64,000 nt of DNA from Pseudomonas abietaniphila (GCF_039697315.1 NZ_CP155619.1:2046001-2110000); one strand, 5' to 3'; positions 22,068 through 33,936 are shown, counted from the first letter of the stretch. Notes: generated by a model not told the origin, from the sequence alone. Numbers and translations: made by a program.

Positions 22068-22106
22068 TAAAAAAACCGTGTCCGGATCGCTCCGTCACAC
22101 GGTTTC
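22068..22106 (-). terminator. Intrinsic terminator of hupN
   Basis: AAACCGTGT and ACACGGTTT form the stem. On the minus strand it is followed by TTTTTTT, about 20 bases after the hupN stop. It may also end rlmF transcripts, since the genes converge here. Confidence 0.8.
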
Positions 22107-22126
22107 TCTTACAAGCAGCGTTTTGC

Positions 22127-22408
22127 TTACTTGTTGACCGAGTCAGTCAGCACTTTGGCTGGAACGAACTTGACCACTTTCTTGGCAGCGATTTCGATGG
22201 CTGCGCCAGTCGAAGGGTTACGGCCGGTGCGAGCAGGACGCTCGGTGATTTTCAGTTTGCCGATGCCTGGCAGAGTGATTTCACTACCGGATTCCAGTTG
22301 GTCAGCGACGATTTGGCCCAATTGGTCGAGAGCGTTGCGCGCGGTGGTTTTTGGCGCGTCGATAGCTTCTGCGATATCGGCGATCAATTGGTCTTTAGTC
22401 AGAGCCAT
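22127..22408 (-). CDS. hupN: HU-family nucleoid protein (HupN type)
   Basis: A small histone-like DNA-bending protein, 93 residues. The HU signature is seen in ITLPGIGKLKITERPARTGRNPSTG, with the DNA-inserting proline arm at RNPSTG. The opening MALTKDQLIADIAEAIDAPK fits the third Pseudomonas HU paralogue (HupN in P. putida) better than HupA or HupB. The location next to rlmF and yejK matches that assignment. It is monocistronic with its own terminator, divergent from yejK. Confidence 0.88.
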   Translation of the reverse strand: MALTKDQLIADIAEAIDAPKTTARNALDQLGQIVADQLESGSEITLPGIGKLKITERPARTGRNPSTGAAIEIAAKKVVKFVPAKVLTDSVNK

Positions 22409-22761
22409 GGTGGTGTTCCTTCCCTATCAAATTCATATGGTTTGCAGAGTGTGTACAGACGCGAAATGTAGATACCGAAATCGGCCTTTGGTTCGGCCGG
22501 ACGCCCACAAACTGCGTGCTTCGCGCGCTTCAGTGCGCAAGACCGGGCAAAACTAGCACAGAGCCAAGCAAATATCCGCACCTACCTACCCATTTGGTCA
22601 GCTTTATCACGTCTGAAGCGTAAAAAAATCGTATAACGCGGTTTTGAGCAGTGTTTTCGGCCTTCCCGGGCCGATCCGTGGCTGGTCTGCGGTACACTTG
22701 CCGACTTTCGCACGGGCCCTGCCTCCACCCGTTCAGTTCCACTTCAAAGGCCGAGAATTCC
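22409..22761. promoter_or_regulatory. Divergent promoter region hupN / yejK
   Basis: A 353-base gap between divergent genes for two nucleoid-associated proteins. hupN has GGAAGGAA just upstream of its start on the minus strand. The central part (about 22555-22650) is comparatively A/T-rich and probably holds both promoters. No RNA gene or palindrome is evident. Confidence 0.45.
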
Positions 22762-23763
22762 ATGCCGATCCGTCATGCCATCGTTCACCTGATCGACAAG
22801 AAACCCGACGGTACGCCCGCAGTCCTCCACGCTCGAGACTCCGAACTCGCCGAGTCCCAGGCCATCGAGAACATGCTGGCCGACCTCAACGAGAGCTACA
22901 ACGCCAAACAGGGCAAAGCCTGGGGTTTGTTCCATCCGGAATCGGGTGCTCATCCGTTCAGCGGCTGGCTGAAGGAATACCTCGATGAGGGCAAGGACTT
23001 CACCGCGTTCAGCCGCGTTTCTGTCGAGCATCTGCAGAAGCTGATGGAAGAGTCCAACCTGTCGGTCGGCGGCCATGTGCTGTTCGCCCATTATCAACAG
23101 GGCATGACTGAGTACCTGGCCATCGCCCTGCTGCATCACAGCGAAGGCGTTGCGGTCAACGAAGCGCTGGACGTCACGCCTTCCCGGCATCTGGATCTGG
23201 GCCAGCTGCACCTGGCGGCGCGGATCAACATCTCGGAGTGGCAGAACAACAAGGCGTCCAAGCAATACATCTCGTTCATCAAAGGCAAGAACGGCAAGAA
23301 GGTCTCGGAATACTTCCGCGACTTCATCGGTTGCCAGGAAGGGGTCGACGGTCCCGGCGAGACGCGTACCCTGCTCAAGGCGTTCAGCGACTTCGTCGAG
23401 AGCGAGGACCTGCCCGAGGAGCAGACCCGTGAGAAAACCAAGGCGCTGGTCGATTACGCCAGCAGCCAGAGCAAAATGGGCGAGCCCATTGCCCTCGAAG
23501 AACTCTCCGGCCTGATCGACGAAGACCGCCCGCGTGCGTTTTACGAGCACATTCGCAACAAGGACTACGGCCTGTCGCCGGAAATTCCAGCCGATAAGCG
23601 CACGCTTAACCAATTCCGCCGCTTTACCGGCCGTGCCGAAGGGTTGTCGATCAGCTTCGAAGCGCACCTGCTGGGCGACAAGATCGAGTATGACGAAGAA
23701 AAAGGCACGCTGATCATCAAAGGCCTGCCGACGCAGCTCACCGACCAGTTGAAAAGGCGCTGA
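22762..23763 (+). CDS. yejK: Nucleoid-associated protein YejK (NdpA family)
   Basis: A nucleoid-associated protein of the 37-kDa NdpA family, 333 residues and close to E. coli YejK in length. Recognisable stretches are [16 protein letters not shown] at the start, [17 protein letters not shown] in the middle, and [20 protein letters not shown]. The upstream in-frame start at 22651 would add non-conserved residues, so ATG 22762 is chosen. Biochemical role is poorly defined. The next gene starts 4 bases after its stop. Confidence 0.92.
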   Translation: MPIRHAIVHLIDKKPDGTPAVLHARDSELAESQAIENMLADLNESYNAKQGKAWGLFHPESGAHPFSGWLKEYLDEGKDFTAFSRVSVEHLQKLMEESNLSVGGHVLFAHYQQGMTEYLAIALLHHSEGVAVNEALDVTPSRHLDLGQLHLAARINISEWQNNKASKQYISFIKGKNGKKVSEYFRDFIGCQEGVDGPGETRTLLKAFSDFVESEDLPEEQTREKTKALVDYASSQSKMGEPIALEELSGLIDEDRPRAFYEHIRNKDYGLSPEIPADKRTLNQFRRFTGRAEGLSISFEAHLLGDKIEYDEEKGTLIIKGLPTQLTDQLKRR

Positions 23764-23767
23764 CAGC

Positions 23768-24118
23768 ATGCTCGTGCGTACGCTGAAGAAGTTCGTGCTG
23801 ATCCTGCTGGTCGTCGTGGTGTACCAGAACTGGGGCAAGATCGAACACTTCGTCAATCCGTCCCAGGCGGTGTCATCACAAGCCCAGGCGCACGCCAGGG
23901 TGACGCTCTACGCCACCGACTGGTGCGGCTACTGCAAACAGACCCGGCGTTTCCTGGACAGCAAGGGCATCCCTTACACCGAATACGACATCGAGAAGTC
24001 GCCCGAAGGGCGTAAAGCCTACGAGGCACTCGGTGGACGGGGCATCCCTCTGATCGACGTGAACGGCACGCTGATCAGAGGATTCTCACCGGATGAAATC
24101 CTGGCGGCGTTGAAGTAA
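23768..24118 (+). CDS. Membrane-anchored glutaredoxin
   Basis: A 116-residue thiol-disulfide oxidoreductase. The N-terminal hydrophobic segment (about residues 7-19, LKKFVLILLVVVVY) is a likely signal anchor, so the redox domain probably faces the periplasm. The glutaredoxin domain follows from about residue 44, with the active site CGYC (Cys53, Cys56), the cis-proline motif GIPLI and a GFSPDEIL C-terminus. It starts 4 bases after yejK and is probably co-translated. Substrates are unknown. Confidence 0.82.
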   Translation: MLVRTLKKFVLILLVVVVYQNWGKIEHFVNPSQAVSSQAQAHARVTLYATDWCGYCKQTRRFLDSKGIPYTEYDIEKSPEGRKAYEALGGRGIPLIDVNGTLIRGFSPDEILAALK

Positions 24119-24200
24119 ATCAGGGCATCGGCATCTGCGTTGCCCTGTTAGCCGACAAGGCGTGTTGTCAGCCACGCCTGATTTCAATCACCCGGAATGC

Positions 24201-25133
24201 TCAGCGCTTCTCCAGCCGAAAGCCGAAACGCGGGAAGTGCACATGCACGACGCCTGCACGCTCATCTTCGCGACGCAGGATGATCTCTTCGCGACCGCTG
24301 AATACCAACTCGCCATGCACCGCGTCTACCCCGTAATCCACCGCAGACACGCTGACCTGCTGCCCCACCTCGAATCCGTTCGGATCGGTGAAGACTTCAT
24401 CGGGCAGCGGCGCTGGCGATGCGTTGCGCGCGATCTCGATGGCGTCGGCCGGGCTCAACTCACTGGCCGCGCCATGACCAAATCCCATCACGCGCTGATA
24501 CCAGGCCAGCACCGCCGGATAGTCATCGACAAAGGGAGCGGTTACAGGTGTCTGCTTGAGGAACCACAGGGTATGAGCGACGGAAAAGTCAGCAATCGAC
24601 GGAACGCCCAACAGGAAATCACCGTTGCGCTCCAACTGCGTCTCGAGGCGCCCCATCAACGTCGGCCATTGATGCTGCGCCAGTTCAAGAGGCACACGCG
24701 TTGCCGTACCACCGTCGAAAAGCGTCGCGCGATCGGCCACAAAGGCTTTCACGCCCTCAGGCGGTACTTTGGCGAAGCGCACCGCCAGCGACGCCGGCTG
24801 AAACACCAGACTGACCGAGTGCAGGAACAGCACGGTGTCCGCCCAGTTCGCCAGGCTCGCCGACGTGAATTCCTGGCCTTCGGGGAAAAACGCCGGCGAT
24901 GACTTTTCAGCTTCGAGGCGGCGGGCGATGAGCGCGGTATCACAGTAGATATCGGCACCGACCTGCAGCACCGGGGTTTTACGATAGCCACCGGTCAGCG
25001 CAGTGACGTCAGGTTTGGGCATGATCGGGGGGACGGTTACCGAACGCCACGACAGCCCCTTGAAGCCGAGCATCAAGCGCGCTTTCTCGGAGAACAGGGA
25101 CGTTGGGTAATGATGAAGAATCAGTTCTGACAT
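24201..25133 (-). CDS. Glutathione S-transferase family protein
   Basis: 310 residues. The N-terminal thioredoxin-like GST domain begins ELILHHYPTSLFSEKARLMLGFKGL; the family's cis-Pro substrate loop is at RKTPVLQVG. A helical C-terminal GST domain contains GVPSIADFSVAHTLWFLKQ. The last about 80 residues form an extra segment (from about 230) beyond the usual GST length. ATG 25133 gives MSELILHHY; an alternative start four codons earlier is less likely. Substrate unknown. Confidence 0.82.
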   Translation of the reverse strand: MSELILHHYPTSLFSEKARLMLGFKGLSWRSVTVPPIMPKPDVTALTGGYRKTPVLQVGADIYCDTALIARRLEAEKSSPAFFPEGQEFTSASLANWADTVLFLHSVSLVFQPASLAVRFAKVPPEGVKAFVADRATLFDGGTATRVPLELAQHQWPTLMGRLETQLERNGDFLLGVPSIADFSVAHTLWFLKQTPVTAPFVDDYPAVLAWYQRVMGFGHGAASELSPADAIEIARNASPAPLPDEVFTDPNGFEVGQQVSVSAVDYGVDAVHGELVFSGREEIILRREDERAGVVHVHFPRFGFRLEKR

Positions 25134-25197
25134 GCTTCGGTCCATCCGCAGGGATAAACCAGCAGCTTAGCTGCCTGGGCGCGCGTGGCCTACCCGC

Positions 25198-25524
25198 TCA
25201 GGCTGATGGCGCCGCATCACCGCTGTGGATAAAGCTCGCCGCCAGCGCTTCTTTGGCCTGTTTGCGCAGTTTCTTGATCAGGCGTTCCTGGCGCAGCGCT
25301 TCGCCTTTGTCACGGCACGCTTCGACATACACCAGTGCCACGGCGGGGCTTGAAAAGAAAAAGCGTGCGCCCTTGCCGCTCTGATGTTTCTGGAATCGGC
25401 GATGAGGGTCGTCACTGATGCCGCAGTACAGAGACCCGTTGGCGGCGCGCACCAGGTAGACGAACCATGGCTTCGGTGTAGAAGACTCCGGTAGTGAATC
25501 GACGGCGGCGGCAGTGTCAGGCAT
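25198..25524 (-). CDS. GIY-YIG endonuclease-domain protein (UPF0213-like)
   Basis: 108 residues. After a short variable N-terminus, the GIY-YIG-like fold appears: [36 protein letters not shown], with Tyr replacing part of the canonical motif in the YhbQ/UPF0213 manner. A Lys/Arg-rich helix, [12 protein letters not shown], follows. Members are thought to act on structured or damaged DNA, but this is not established for the close family. No partner gene is evident; it lies 47 bases after the NTF2-like gene on the same strand. Confidence 0.8.
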   Translation of the reverse strand: MPDTAAAVDSLPESSTPKPWFVYLVRAANGSLYCGISDDPHRRFQKHQSGKGARFFFSSPAVALVYVEACRDKGEALRQERLIKKLRKQAKEALAASFIHSGDAAPSA

Positions 25525-25570
25525 TTGAGATTGAGCGGCAAAGACGAAGTGGGCCGATTCTAACAGAGCC

Positions 25571-26056
25571 TCAGCGCCCTGCCTGAAACGCCTTCAGGCC
25601 TTTTTGCGCTTGCGCACGGATGGCGTTCTGCACGAATGGCGTCCAGCCCAGCAAGGCCCCTTTGGCCCCGAGTGCCTGACGCGACCAGCGCCACAGATCG
25701 AAATGGTCGTGATGCTCACAGATTTTGCCGTCGCGAAAGACGAACCTCGCCTGGATGTCGTTGATCACCGTACGACCGGTCTGGCTGAACAGGTAGGTCG
25801 CGACCCAGTGCGCGCCGCCGGAGCGTTCGTCAGCTCGGACCTGATCGAAACGGACAGAAAAATCCCTCGCCCTTGACGTCAGCATGCGCCACATATCACC
25901 GGCCTCGCGACCGCGTAGCTCGCCGAAGACGGGGTCGCTGAACAACACATCCTCCGTGTAGCAGGACGCCATGGCTTCGGCATCCAGGCGATTGAAGGCA
26001 TCGTAGAACCGGTAGATCAGGTCGGTGTTGGATTGACTCTGATTGAGGTCGCTCAT
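25571..26056 (-). CDS. NTF2-like (SnoaL-type) protein
   Basis: 161 residues with the cone-shaped NTF2 fold pattern: N-terminal helix with [21 protein letters not shown], then [26 protein letters not shown], and strands ending [21 protein letters not shown], typical of polyketide-cyclase/ketosteroid-isomerase relatives. Such proteins bind small hydrophobic ligands; the substrate is unknown. ATG 26056 (MSDLNQ) is preferred to the start 15 codons earlier. It lies downstream of the MFS gene on the same strand. Confidence 0.75.
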   Translation of the reverse strand: MSDLNQSQSNTDLIYRFYDAFNRLDAEAMASCYTEDVLFSDPVFGELRGREAGDMWRMLTSRARDFSVRFDQVRADERSGGAHWVATYLFSQTGRTVINDIQARFVFRDGKICEHHDHFDLWRWSRQALGAKGALLGWTPFVQNAIRAQAQKGLKAFQAGR

Positions 26057-26143
26057 GCGTGGGGCATCCATGGGAAGAGATGACTGCACGATAAGCGCCA
26101 ATCGACTCTTTTGCCATGGACATTCGTGGCCCGAATAGCGGCT

Positions 26144-27439
26144 TCAGACTTTCTCGCTGGTGACGTCCACGTACAGCGCGCGCCCGGCGCCCATGCCCGC
26201 CAGGATCGCGGCCACGCCGATGATGCCGAAAATCCAGCCCACGGCGCTCCAGTTGCCGGTCCAGTCATGCACCACGCCAACGGCGAACGGGCCCAGCGAC
26301 GCCAGCGTATAACCCACGCCTTGCGCCATGCTCGACAGGTTGGCAGCGACATGAGAATCACGCGAGCGCAGCACGATCAGGGTCAGTGCCAGACTGAACG
26401 TGCCGCCCTGCCCCAGCCCAAGAACCACGCCCCAGACCCACAACTGATTCAGCGGCGCATAGAGGCAGCCGTAGAGGCCAGCCAAGGTCAGCAGCATCAC
26501 CAGCAGAATCGCCAGTCGCTGATCCTTGCCCCGCGTCGCCAACCATGGCGCGGTCAGCGAGCTGAGCAATTGAACCATGATCGAGCCCGATAACAGCAGC
26601 CCGGCTTCGGTCGGGGTCAGCCCTCGACCGATGAGAATCGACGGCAACCAGCCAAACACGATGTACGCCAGCGACGATTGCAGGCCCATGTACAGCGTCA
26701 CCTGACGAGCCAGGCGATCACGGAACAAGCCACGTACGCGATAGGCCGCTTGATGCTGGCCGTGGCGCTGGCGCGTCTGCGGCCACCAGAAGAGTGCTGC
26801 GAGAACGGCCGGTACGATCCAGAACCCCAGGCCGACGTTCCAGCTGCCTCCAAAATAATGGCTGAGCGGCACGGTAGAGCCGGCGGCCACTGCGGCGCCC
26901 AGGCACAACGCCATGGTGTAGACACCGGTCATGGTCCCTGCCTGTTTGGCGAAATCGCGTTTGACGATCCCTGGCAACAGCACGCCGATAATGCCGATGC
27001 TCGCGCCAGACAGAATGCTGCCGGCGAACAGCCCCACTTCACCGAAAGAACTGCGCAGCAGAATTCCGCACGTCAGGGTCAGCAGGATGCCCAGGACGAC
27101 GCGCTCACTGCCAAAACGCCGCGCCAGAACCGGCGCCAGCGGCGCGAACAACCCCAGGCACAGCACGGGCAACGTCGTGAGCAAACCGGCCTTTGCCGCC
27201 GACAGCCCCAAGCTTTTTGAGACCTCGCTTAACAAGGGCGCCATGCTCGATAACGCCGGACGCAGGTTCAGCGCAACCAACACTAGCCCCAACAGCAGAA
27301 ACCATGGACGCTTCAATACGGGGTGATGCTGCTGAACCTGTTCGTCATCAGCTTCGGCATCGATCAGCAGCTCGTCGATTTCATGATGTTTTCGGGAACG
27401 GGATAGCGTGTCGCTCGCCAAAGGCGCCTTGGTCGTCAT
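26144..27439 (-). CDS. MFS transporter, CynX/NimT family
   Basis: 431 residues with about 12 predicted membrane helices. A charged cytoplasmic N-terminus of about 40 residues (HHEIDELLIDAEADDE) precedes the first helix, then LVLVALNLRPALSSMAPLL, which is the hallmark opening of the CynX/NimT (cyanate/nitroimidazole) branch of the major facilitator superfamily. The MFS loop motif is seen at LARRFGSERVV. Substrate cannot be told; cyanate genes are absent nearby. ATG 27439 (MTTKAPLA) is preferred to one 12 codons upstream. Confidence 0.82.
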   Translation of the reverse strand: MTTKAPLASDTLSRSRKHHEIDELLIDAEADDEQVQQHHPVLKRPWFLLLGLVLVALNLRPALSSMAPLLSEVSKSLGLSAAKAGLLTTLPVLCLGLFAPLAPVLARRFGSERVVLGILLTLTCGILLRSSFGEVGLFAGSILSGASIGIIGVLLPGIVKRDFAKQAGTMTGVYTMALCLGAAVAAGSTVPLSHYFGGSWNVGLGFWIVPAVLAALFWWPQTRQRHGQHQAAYRVRGLFRDRLARQVTLYMGLQSSLAYIVFGWLPSILIGRGLTPTEAGLLLSGSIMVQLLSSLTAPWLATRGKDQRLAILLVMLLTLAGLYGCLYAPLNQLWVWGVVLGLGQGGTFSLALTLIVLRSRDSHVAANLSSMAQGVGYTLASLGPFAVGVVHDWTGNWSAVGWIFGIIGVAAILAGMGAGRALYVDVTSEKV

Positions 27440-27647
27440 GGGATTCTCGTGGGGGCAGGATGTGTAACAGCGCATTGCGCAAAGACGTAATCCTGTTGGA
27501 GTTCGGCAAAGAACACAAGTTTTGCGGGGATTGGGTACAGTTTGCTCGGCCCGATTTCAGGCAATGAATCTGCGTCGAGCATTAGAACTGCGGGGCGGGC
27601 CTGCTTGAGAATGCGGTGGGTCAGCGGCATCCATGATAAATGACACA
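27440..27647. other. Upstream region of the MFS gene
   Basis: A 208-base non-coding segment between the transporter start and the first palindrome of the tandem array. It probably holds the transporter's promoter. I see no clear operator. Confidence 0.4.
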
Positions 27648-27861
27648 CCGCGTTCGCCACCGTCGTAACCTCCGGCAGCTCCCACAGGATCTGTGCCGGA
27701 TGCCTCCACAAGTTGCCGGGCAGGACCGATGGCACCACGCGGTCTCTGTAGGAGCAATCCGAGGTTACGAGGGTCGCGAAGAGGCCGGTACAGTCATGAA
27801 CTGGCCTAATGATCTCGGACACTTCTTAAGGGCGATATGATTCGCCTATTCAGGAGGTTCC

Positions 27862-29007
<1,146 letters not shown>

Positions 29008-30791
29008 TTACCGTAACCGGTGTCCGGGATTACTTGACCAGAACATCAACGCACCTCTGCCGGCCGAAAACCGCATTCGCCACCGTCGTAACCTCCGGCA
29101 GCTCCCACAAGGTCTGCGCCGGATGCGACCACAGAGCTTGTGCCGGATGCTTCCACAGGTTCTGTGCCGGGCAGCCACAACAGGCTGGGTGTCGATGGCG
29201 AATACGCGGTCTCTGTGGGAGCAATCCGAGGTTACGAGGGTCGCGAAGAGGCCCTTACAGTCAACAAACCTCTGGCGGCCGAAAAACCGCGTTCGCCACC
29301 GTCGTAACCTCCAGCAGCTCCTACAAGGTCTGTGCCGGATGCGCCCACAGGTTCTGTGCCGGGCAGCCCCAACAGGCTGGGTGTCGATGGCGAACACGCG
29401 GTCTCTGTAGGAGCAATCCGAGGTTACGAGGGTCGCGAAGAGGCCGGTACAGTCAACGCACCTCTGCCGGCCGAAAACCGCATTCGCCACCGTCGTAACC
29501 TCCGGCAGCTCCCACAAGGTCTGCGCCGGATGCGACCACAGAGCTTGTGCCGGATGCTTCCACAGGTTCTGTGCCGGGCGGCCCCAACAGGCTAAGTGTC
29601 GATGGCGAACACGCGGTCTCTGTGGGCGCAATCCGAGGTTACGAGGGTCGCGAAGAGGCCGGGGTAGTCAACACACCTCTGCCGGCCGAAAAACCGCGTT
29701 CGCCACCGTCGTAACCTCCGGCAGCTCCCACAGGGCTTGTGCCGGATGCCTCCACAGGTTCTGTGCCGGGCAGCCACAACAGGCTGGGTGTCGATGGCGA
29801 ATACGCGGTCTCTGTGGGAGCAATCCGAGGTTACGAGGGTCGCGAAGAGGCCCTTACAGTCAACAAACCTCTGGCGGCCGAAAAACCGCGTTCGCCACCG
29901 TCGTAACCTCCAGCAGCTCCTACAAGGTCTGTGCCGGATGCGCCCACAGGTTCTGTGCCGGGCAGCCCCAACAGGCTGGGTGTCGATGGCGAACACGCGG
30001 TCTCTGTAGGAGCAATCCGAGGTTACGAGGGTCGCGAAGAGGCCGGTACAGTCAACGCACCTCTGCCGGCCGAAAACCGCATTCGCCACCGTCGTAACCT
30101 CCGGCAGCTCCCACAAGGTCTGCGCCGGATGCGACCACAGAGCTTGTGCCGGATGCTTCCACAGGTTCTGTGCCGGGCGGCCCCAACAGGCTAAGTGTCG
30201 ATGGCGAACACGCGGTCTCTGTGGGCGCAATCCGAGGTTACGAGGGTCGCGAAGAGGCCGGGGCAGTCAACACACCTCTGCCGGCCGAAAAACCGCGTTC
30301 GCCACCGTCGTAACCTCCGGCAGCTCCCACAGGGCTTGTGCCGGATGCCTCCACAGGTTCTGTGCCGGGCGGCCCCAACAGGCTGGGTGTCGATGGCGAA
30401 CACGCGGTCTCTGTGGGAGCAATCCGAGGTTACGAGGGTCGCGAAGAGGCCGGTAAAGTCAACACACCTCTGCCGGCTGAAAGACCGCATTCGCCACCGT
30501 CATAACCTCCAGCAGCTCCTACAAGGTCTGTGCCGGATGCGCCCACAGGGTTGTGCCGGGCGGCCCCAACAGGCTAAGTGTCGATGGCGAACACCCGGTC
30601 TCTGTAGGAGCAATCTGAGGTTACGAGGGTCGCGAAGAGGCCGGGGCAGTCAACACACCTCTGCCGGCCGAAAAACCGCGTTCGCCACCGTCGTAACCTC
30701 CGGCAGCTCCCACAGAGAACGCCTTCGATGCACAAACCTGTGTCCGAATCCGGATCCGTGTCGAGCGGCAACCTGCAGGCGCTCACTCCGA

Positions 30792-30821
30792 AACAAAAAA
30801 CCCGGACACAAGGTCCGGGTT
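30792..30821 (-). terminator. Intrinsic terminator of aapJQMP
   Basis: On the minus strand, AACCCGGAC-CTTGT-GTCCGGGTT is followed by TTTTGTTT. It lies 24 bases after the aapP stop. Confidence 0.88.
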
Positions 30822-30844
30822 CTGAGGGTGTTACTGCTGTCGAC

Positions 30845-31609
30845 TCAGTGCAGGATCTGGCTGAGGAACAGTTTGGTGCGGTCGCTTTGCGGGTTGTCAA
30901 AGAAGTCGTTCGGGGCGGCTTGTTCGACGATTTCGCCTTTGTCCATGAAGATCACGCGGTTGGCCACGGTGCGGGCGAAGCCCATTTCGTGGGTCACGCA
31001 GAGCATGGTCATGCCTTCTTCAGCCAGACCGACCATGGTGTCCAGAACCTCTTTCACCATTTCCGGGTCGAGGGCCGAGGTTGGCTCGTCGAACAGCATG
31101 ATTTTCGGCTTCATGCACAGGGCGCGGGCGATGGCTACACGCTGTTGCTGACCACCGGACAGCTGACCCGGGTACTTGTGCGCCTGCTCCGGAATGCGTA
31201 CGCGTTCCAGGTAGTGCATGGCGATTTCTTCCGCCTTTTTCTTCGGCATCTTGCGCACCCACATCGGCGCCAGCGTGCAGTTCTGCAGGATGGTCAGGTG
31301 CGGGAACAGGTTGAAATGCTGGAACACCATGCCGACTTCCCGGCGAATGGTTTCGATCTGCTTCAGGTCAGACGTCAGTTCGGTGCCATCAACAATGATG
31401 CGACCTTGCTGGTGTTCTTCCAGACGGTTCAGGCAGCGAATGGTGGTCGATTTGCCCGAGCCCGACGGGCCGCACAATACGATACGTTCGCCCTGACGCA
31501 CATTCAGGTTGATGTCTTTCAATACATGGAACTGGCCGTACCATTTGTGTACGCCTTCCATCCGGATCATGCCTTCGGCGCCCAGAGGCTTGCTGATAGC
31601 TTCACTCAT
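30845..31609 (-). CDS. aapP: L-amino acid ABC transporter ATPase AapP
   Basis: Drives amino-acid import through AapQM. It has 254 residues with Walker [11 protein letters not shown]-loop [10 protein letters not shown], signature [15 protein letters not shown], Walker [14 protein letters not shown] and the switch His in VTHEMGFA. All ATPase motifs are intact. ATG 31609 ([10 protein letters not shown]) has AGGAG just upstream; an in-frame extension to 31831 lies within aapM coding sequence and is rejected. It is the last gene of the operon, 10 bases after aapM. Confidence 0.95.
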   Translation of the reverse strand: MSEAISKPLGAEGMIRMEGVHKWYGQFHVLKDINLNVRQGERIVLCGPSGSGKSTTIRCLNRLEEHQQGRIIVDGTELTSDLKQIETIRREVGMVFQHFNLFPHLTILQNCTLAPMWVRKMPKKKAEEIAMHYLERVRIPEQAHKYPGQLSGGQQQRVAIARALCMKPKIMLFDEPTSALDPEMVKEVLDTMVGLAEEGMTMLCVTHEMGFARTVANRVIFMDKGEIVEQAAPNDFFDNPQSDRTKLFLSQILH

Positions 31610-31619
31610 CACATAACTC

Positions 31620-32717
31620 CTAACGCTTGTGGCCTGTGTCCAACTTACGCTCCAAATGCATGGAGTAGCGGGACATACCGAAACAGAAGATCCAGAACAC
31701 CAGGGCCGCGAATACGTAGCCCTCGGTCGCCATGCCGAGCCAGTTCGGGTCGGCGGCAGCTTGCTTGACGCTGTTGAGCAGGTCGAACAGGCCGATGATG
31801 ATGACAAGGCTGGTGTCCTTGAACAGCGCAATAACCGTGTTCACCAGACCCGGAATCACCAGCTTCAGAGCTTGCGGCAGAATCACCAGGCCCATCCGGC
31901 GCCAGTAACCCAGGCCCATGGCCGCAGCCGCTTCGTACTGCCCTTTGGGAATCGCCTGCATGCCACCACGCACCACTTCAGCCACATAGGCCGACTGGAA
32001 CATGATCACGCCGATCAGGGCGCGCAGCAGTTTGTCGAAGTTCATGCCTTCCGGCAGGAACAGCGGCAGCATTACCGAGGACATGAACAGCACGGTGATC
32101 AACGGAACGCCACGCCAGAACTCGATGAACGTCACGCACAGCACGCGGATGGCCGGCATGTCCGAGCGACGACCCAACGCCAGCACCACGCCCAATGGCA
32201 AAGCACCGGCGATACCCACAGTGGCGATGACCAGTGTCAGCATCAGGCCGCCCCATTGGCTGGTCGCTACGTTAACCATGCCGAAGATGCCGCCATGCAG
32301 CAGGAAGTAGGCAACGATCGGATAAATGACCAGGAACGACAGACCGTAGATGGCCTTGCGCGGCATCATCTTGATGAACAGCGGTGCAGCACCGATGATC
32401 GCCAGCCAGACGGTCAGGTCGACCCTCCAGCGCAGTGCCTGCGGGTAATACCCGTACATGAACTGGCCGAAACGCTGCTCGATGAACACCCAGCAGGCGC
32501 CAGCCTTGGTGCAGTCGGCGCGTGTGGTGCCGACCCAGTTGGCGTCGAAAATTGACCAGCTCAGCAGGGGCGGAACGATCAGCCAGATCAGGTAGATCGC
32601 GAACAGGGTCAACAGGGAGTTGATCCAGCTCGAGAACAGGTTCTGGCGCATCCATGCCACCGGGCCGAAGACTTTGCTCGGCGGCGGCATGTCAGGTTTG
32701 AAAGTATGGGATGTCAT
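31620..32717 (-). CDS. aapM: L-amino acid ABC transporter permease AapM
   Basis: An inner-membrane permease of the HisMQ type, 365 residues, longer than simple polar amino-acid permeases as is usual for the Aap/Bzt group. It has extra N-terminal helices and a periplasmic loop with [13 protein letters not shown]. The EAA-type coupling loop is at [26 protein letters not shown], which contacts AapP. It starts 10 bases after aapQ. Confidence 0.94.
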   Translation of the reverse strand: MTSHTFKPDMPPPSKVFGPVAWMRQNLFSSWINSLLTLFAIYLIWLIVPPLLSWSIFDANWVGTTRADCTKAGACWVFIEQRFGQFMYGYYPQALRWRVDLTVWLAIIGAAPLFIKMMPRKAIYGLSFLVIYPIVAYFLLHGGIFGMVNVATSQWGGLMLTLVIATVGIAGALPLGVVLALGRRSDMPAIRVLCVTFIEFWRGVPLITVLFMSSVMLPLFLPEGMNFDKLLRALIGVIMFQSAYVAEVVRGGMQAIPKGQYEAAAAMGLGYWRRMGLVILPQALKLVIPGLVNTVIALFKDTSLVIIIGLFDLLNSVKQAAADPNWLGMATEGYVFAALVFWIFCFGMSRYSMHLERKLDTGHKR

Positions 32718-32727
32718 GCGCGTTTCC

Positions 32728-33909
32728 TCACCGCTCGATCAGCGCAATGCGCTTGTTGTACCAGTTCATCAGCAGGGAAATGCTGATACTGATCGCCAGG
32801 TACACGCTCATGGTGATGGCAATGACTTCGATGGCCTGGCCGGTCTGGTTGAGAACGGTGCCGGCGAACAGCGAAACCATTTCCGGGTAACCGATACCCG
32901 CTGCCAGCGAGGAGTTTTTCGCCAGGTTCAGGTATTGGCTGGTCAATGGCGGAATGATCACCCGCAGTGCTTGCGGGATGATGACCTTGCGCAGCGTAGG
33001 ACCTGGGCGCAGGCCCAACGAACGTGCGGCTTCGGTCTGGCCGTGGCTGACCGACTTGATGCCCGAGCGCACGATTTCAGCAATAAATGCCGCCGTGTAA
33101 ACCGTCAGGGCCAAGGTCAGCGCCAGCAACTCCGGGATCAATACCCAGCCGCCTACGAAGTTGAAGCCTTTGAGTTCAGGGACTTCCCAATGCACAGGCG
33201 CACCGAAGATCAGCGTACACAACGCAGGGATGACGATGAACAGGGCCAGGCCCGCCCAGAATTTGTGAAACGGAACGCCTGTCGCGTCGAACCGCTTATT
33301 GGCCCATTTGGCCATAAAGACGATAGCGACGATTGCCAGAATCACACTGATCACGAACGGCCATGCAGCGTCGGTGGCGATCGCTCCAGGCATGTTCAAG
33401 CCACGACTGCTGACGAAGAACGAGCCGAAGAAGCCGTGAGCGGCGCGAGGTCCCGGCAGCGTCAGGAACACCGCGAAATACCAGAAGAGGATCTGCAGCA
33501 GCGGCGGAATGTTGCGGAAGACTTCGACGTAGATCGTCGCCAGTTTGTTGATGATCCAGTTGTTGGACAGCCGCGCCACACCGACGATGAAGCCGAGCAA
33601 GGTCGCGAGAATCACGCCAATGAATGTGACCAGCAGCGTGTTGAGCAAACCGATAAGGAAAACCCTCGCGTAACTATCCGATTCCGTGAACGGAATCAGG
33701 TGTTGCGCGATGCCGAAACCGGCGCTGTTTTCGAGGAAACCGAAACCTGAGTTGATACCCCGGTGTTGCAGGTTGGTTTGGGTGTTATCGAACAGATACC
33801 AACCCATCGCGACTACTGCGATAACCGTGATTATCTGAAATAGCCACGCACGCACTTTGGGATCGCTGAGGGATAGCCTCTGCTTTGGTGCGCTGATTTG
33901 ATTTTGCAT
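32728..33909 (-). CDS. aapQ: L-amino acid ABC transporter permease AapQ
   Basis: Second permease, 393 residues. It has an N-terminal helix followed by a long periplasmic segment, RGINSGFGFLENSAGF, then the transport domain with the coupling motif GQTEAARSLGLRPGPTLRKVIIPQAL. It pairs with AapM. It lies 65 bases after aapJ, and the gap contains a perfect hairpin, likely lowering its expression relative to the binding protein. Confidence 0.94.
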   Translation of the reverse strand: MQNQISAPKQRLSLSDPKVRAWLFQIITVIAVVAMGWYLFDNTQTNLQHRGINSGFGFLENSAGFGIAQHLIPFTESDSYARVFLIGLLNTLLVTFIGVILATLLGFIVGVARLSNNWIINKLATIYVEVFRNIPPLLQILFWYFAVFLTLPGPRAAHGFFGSFFVSSRGLNMPGAIATDAAWPFVISVILAIVAIVFMAKWANKRFDATGVPFHKFWAGLALFIVIPALCTLIFGAPVHWEVPELKGFNFVGGWVLIPELLALTLALTVYTAAFIAEIVRSGIKSVSHGQTEAARSLGLRPGPTLRKVIIPQALRVIIPPLTSQYLNLAKNSSLAAGIGYPEMVSLFAGTVLNQTGQAIEVIAITMSVYLAISISISLLMNWYNKRIALIER

Positions 33910-33936
33910 GAAGTGCCCCAGAAAAAATGGAACGAA

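Noticed and set aside
29008..30230. Open frames of about 200 codons on both strands through the palindrome array, with repeated protein sequence
   Set aside because: They follow DNA repeats, not protein structure. The 215-bp units are not a multiple of three, so frames switch between units, and no start or ribosome site is convincing.
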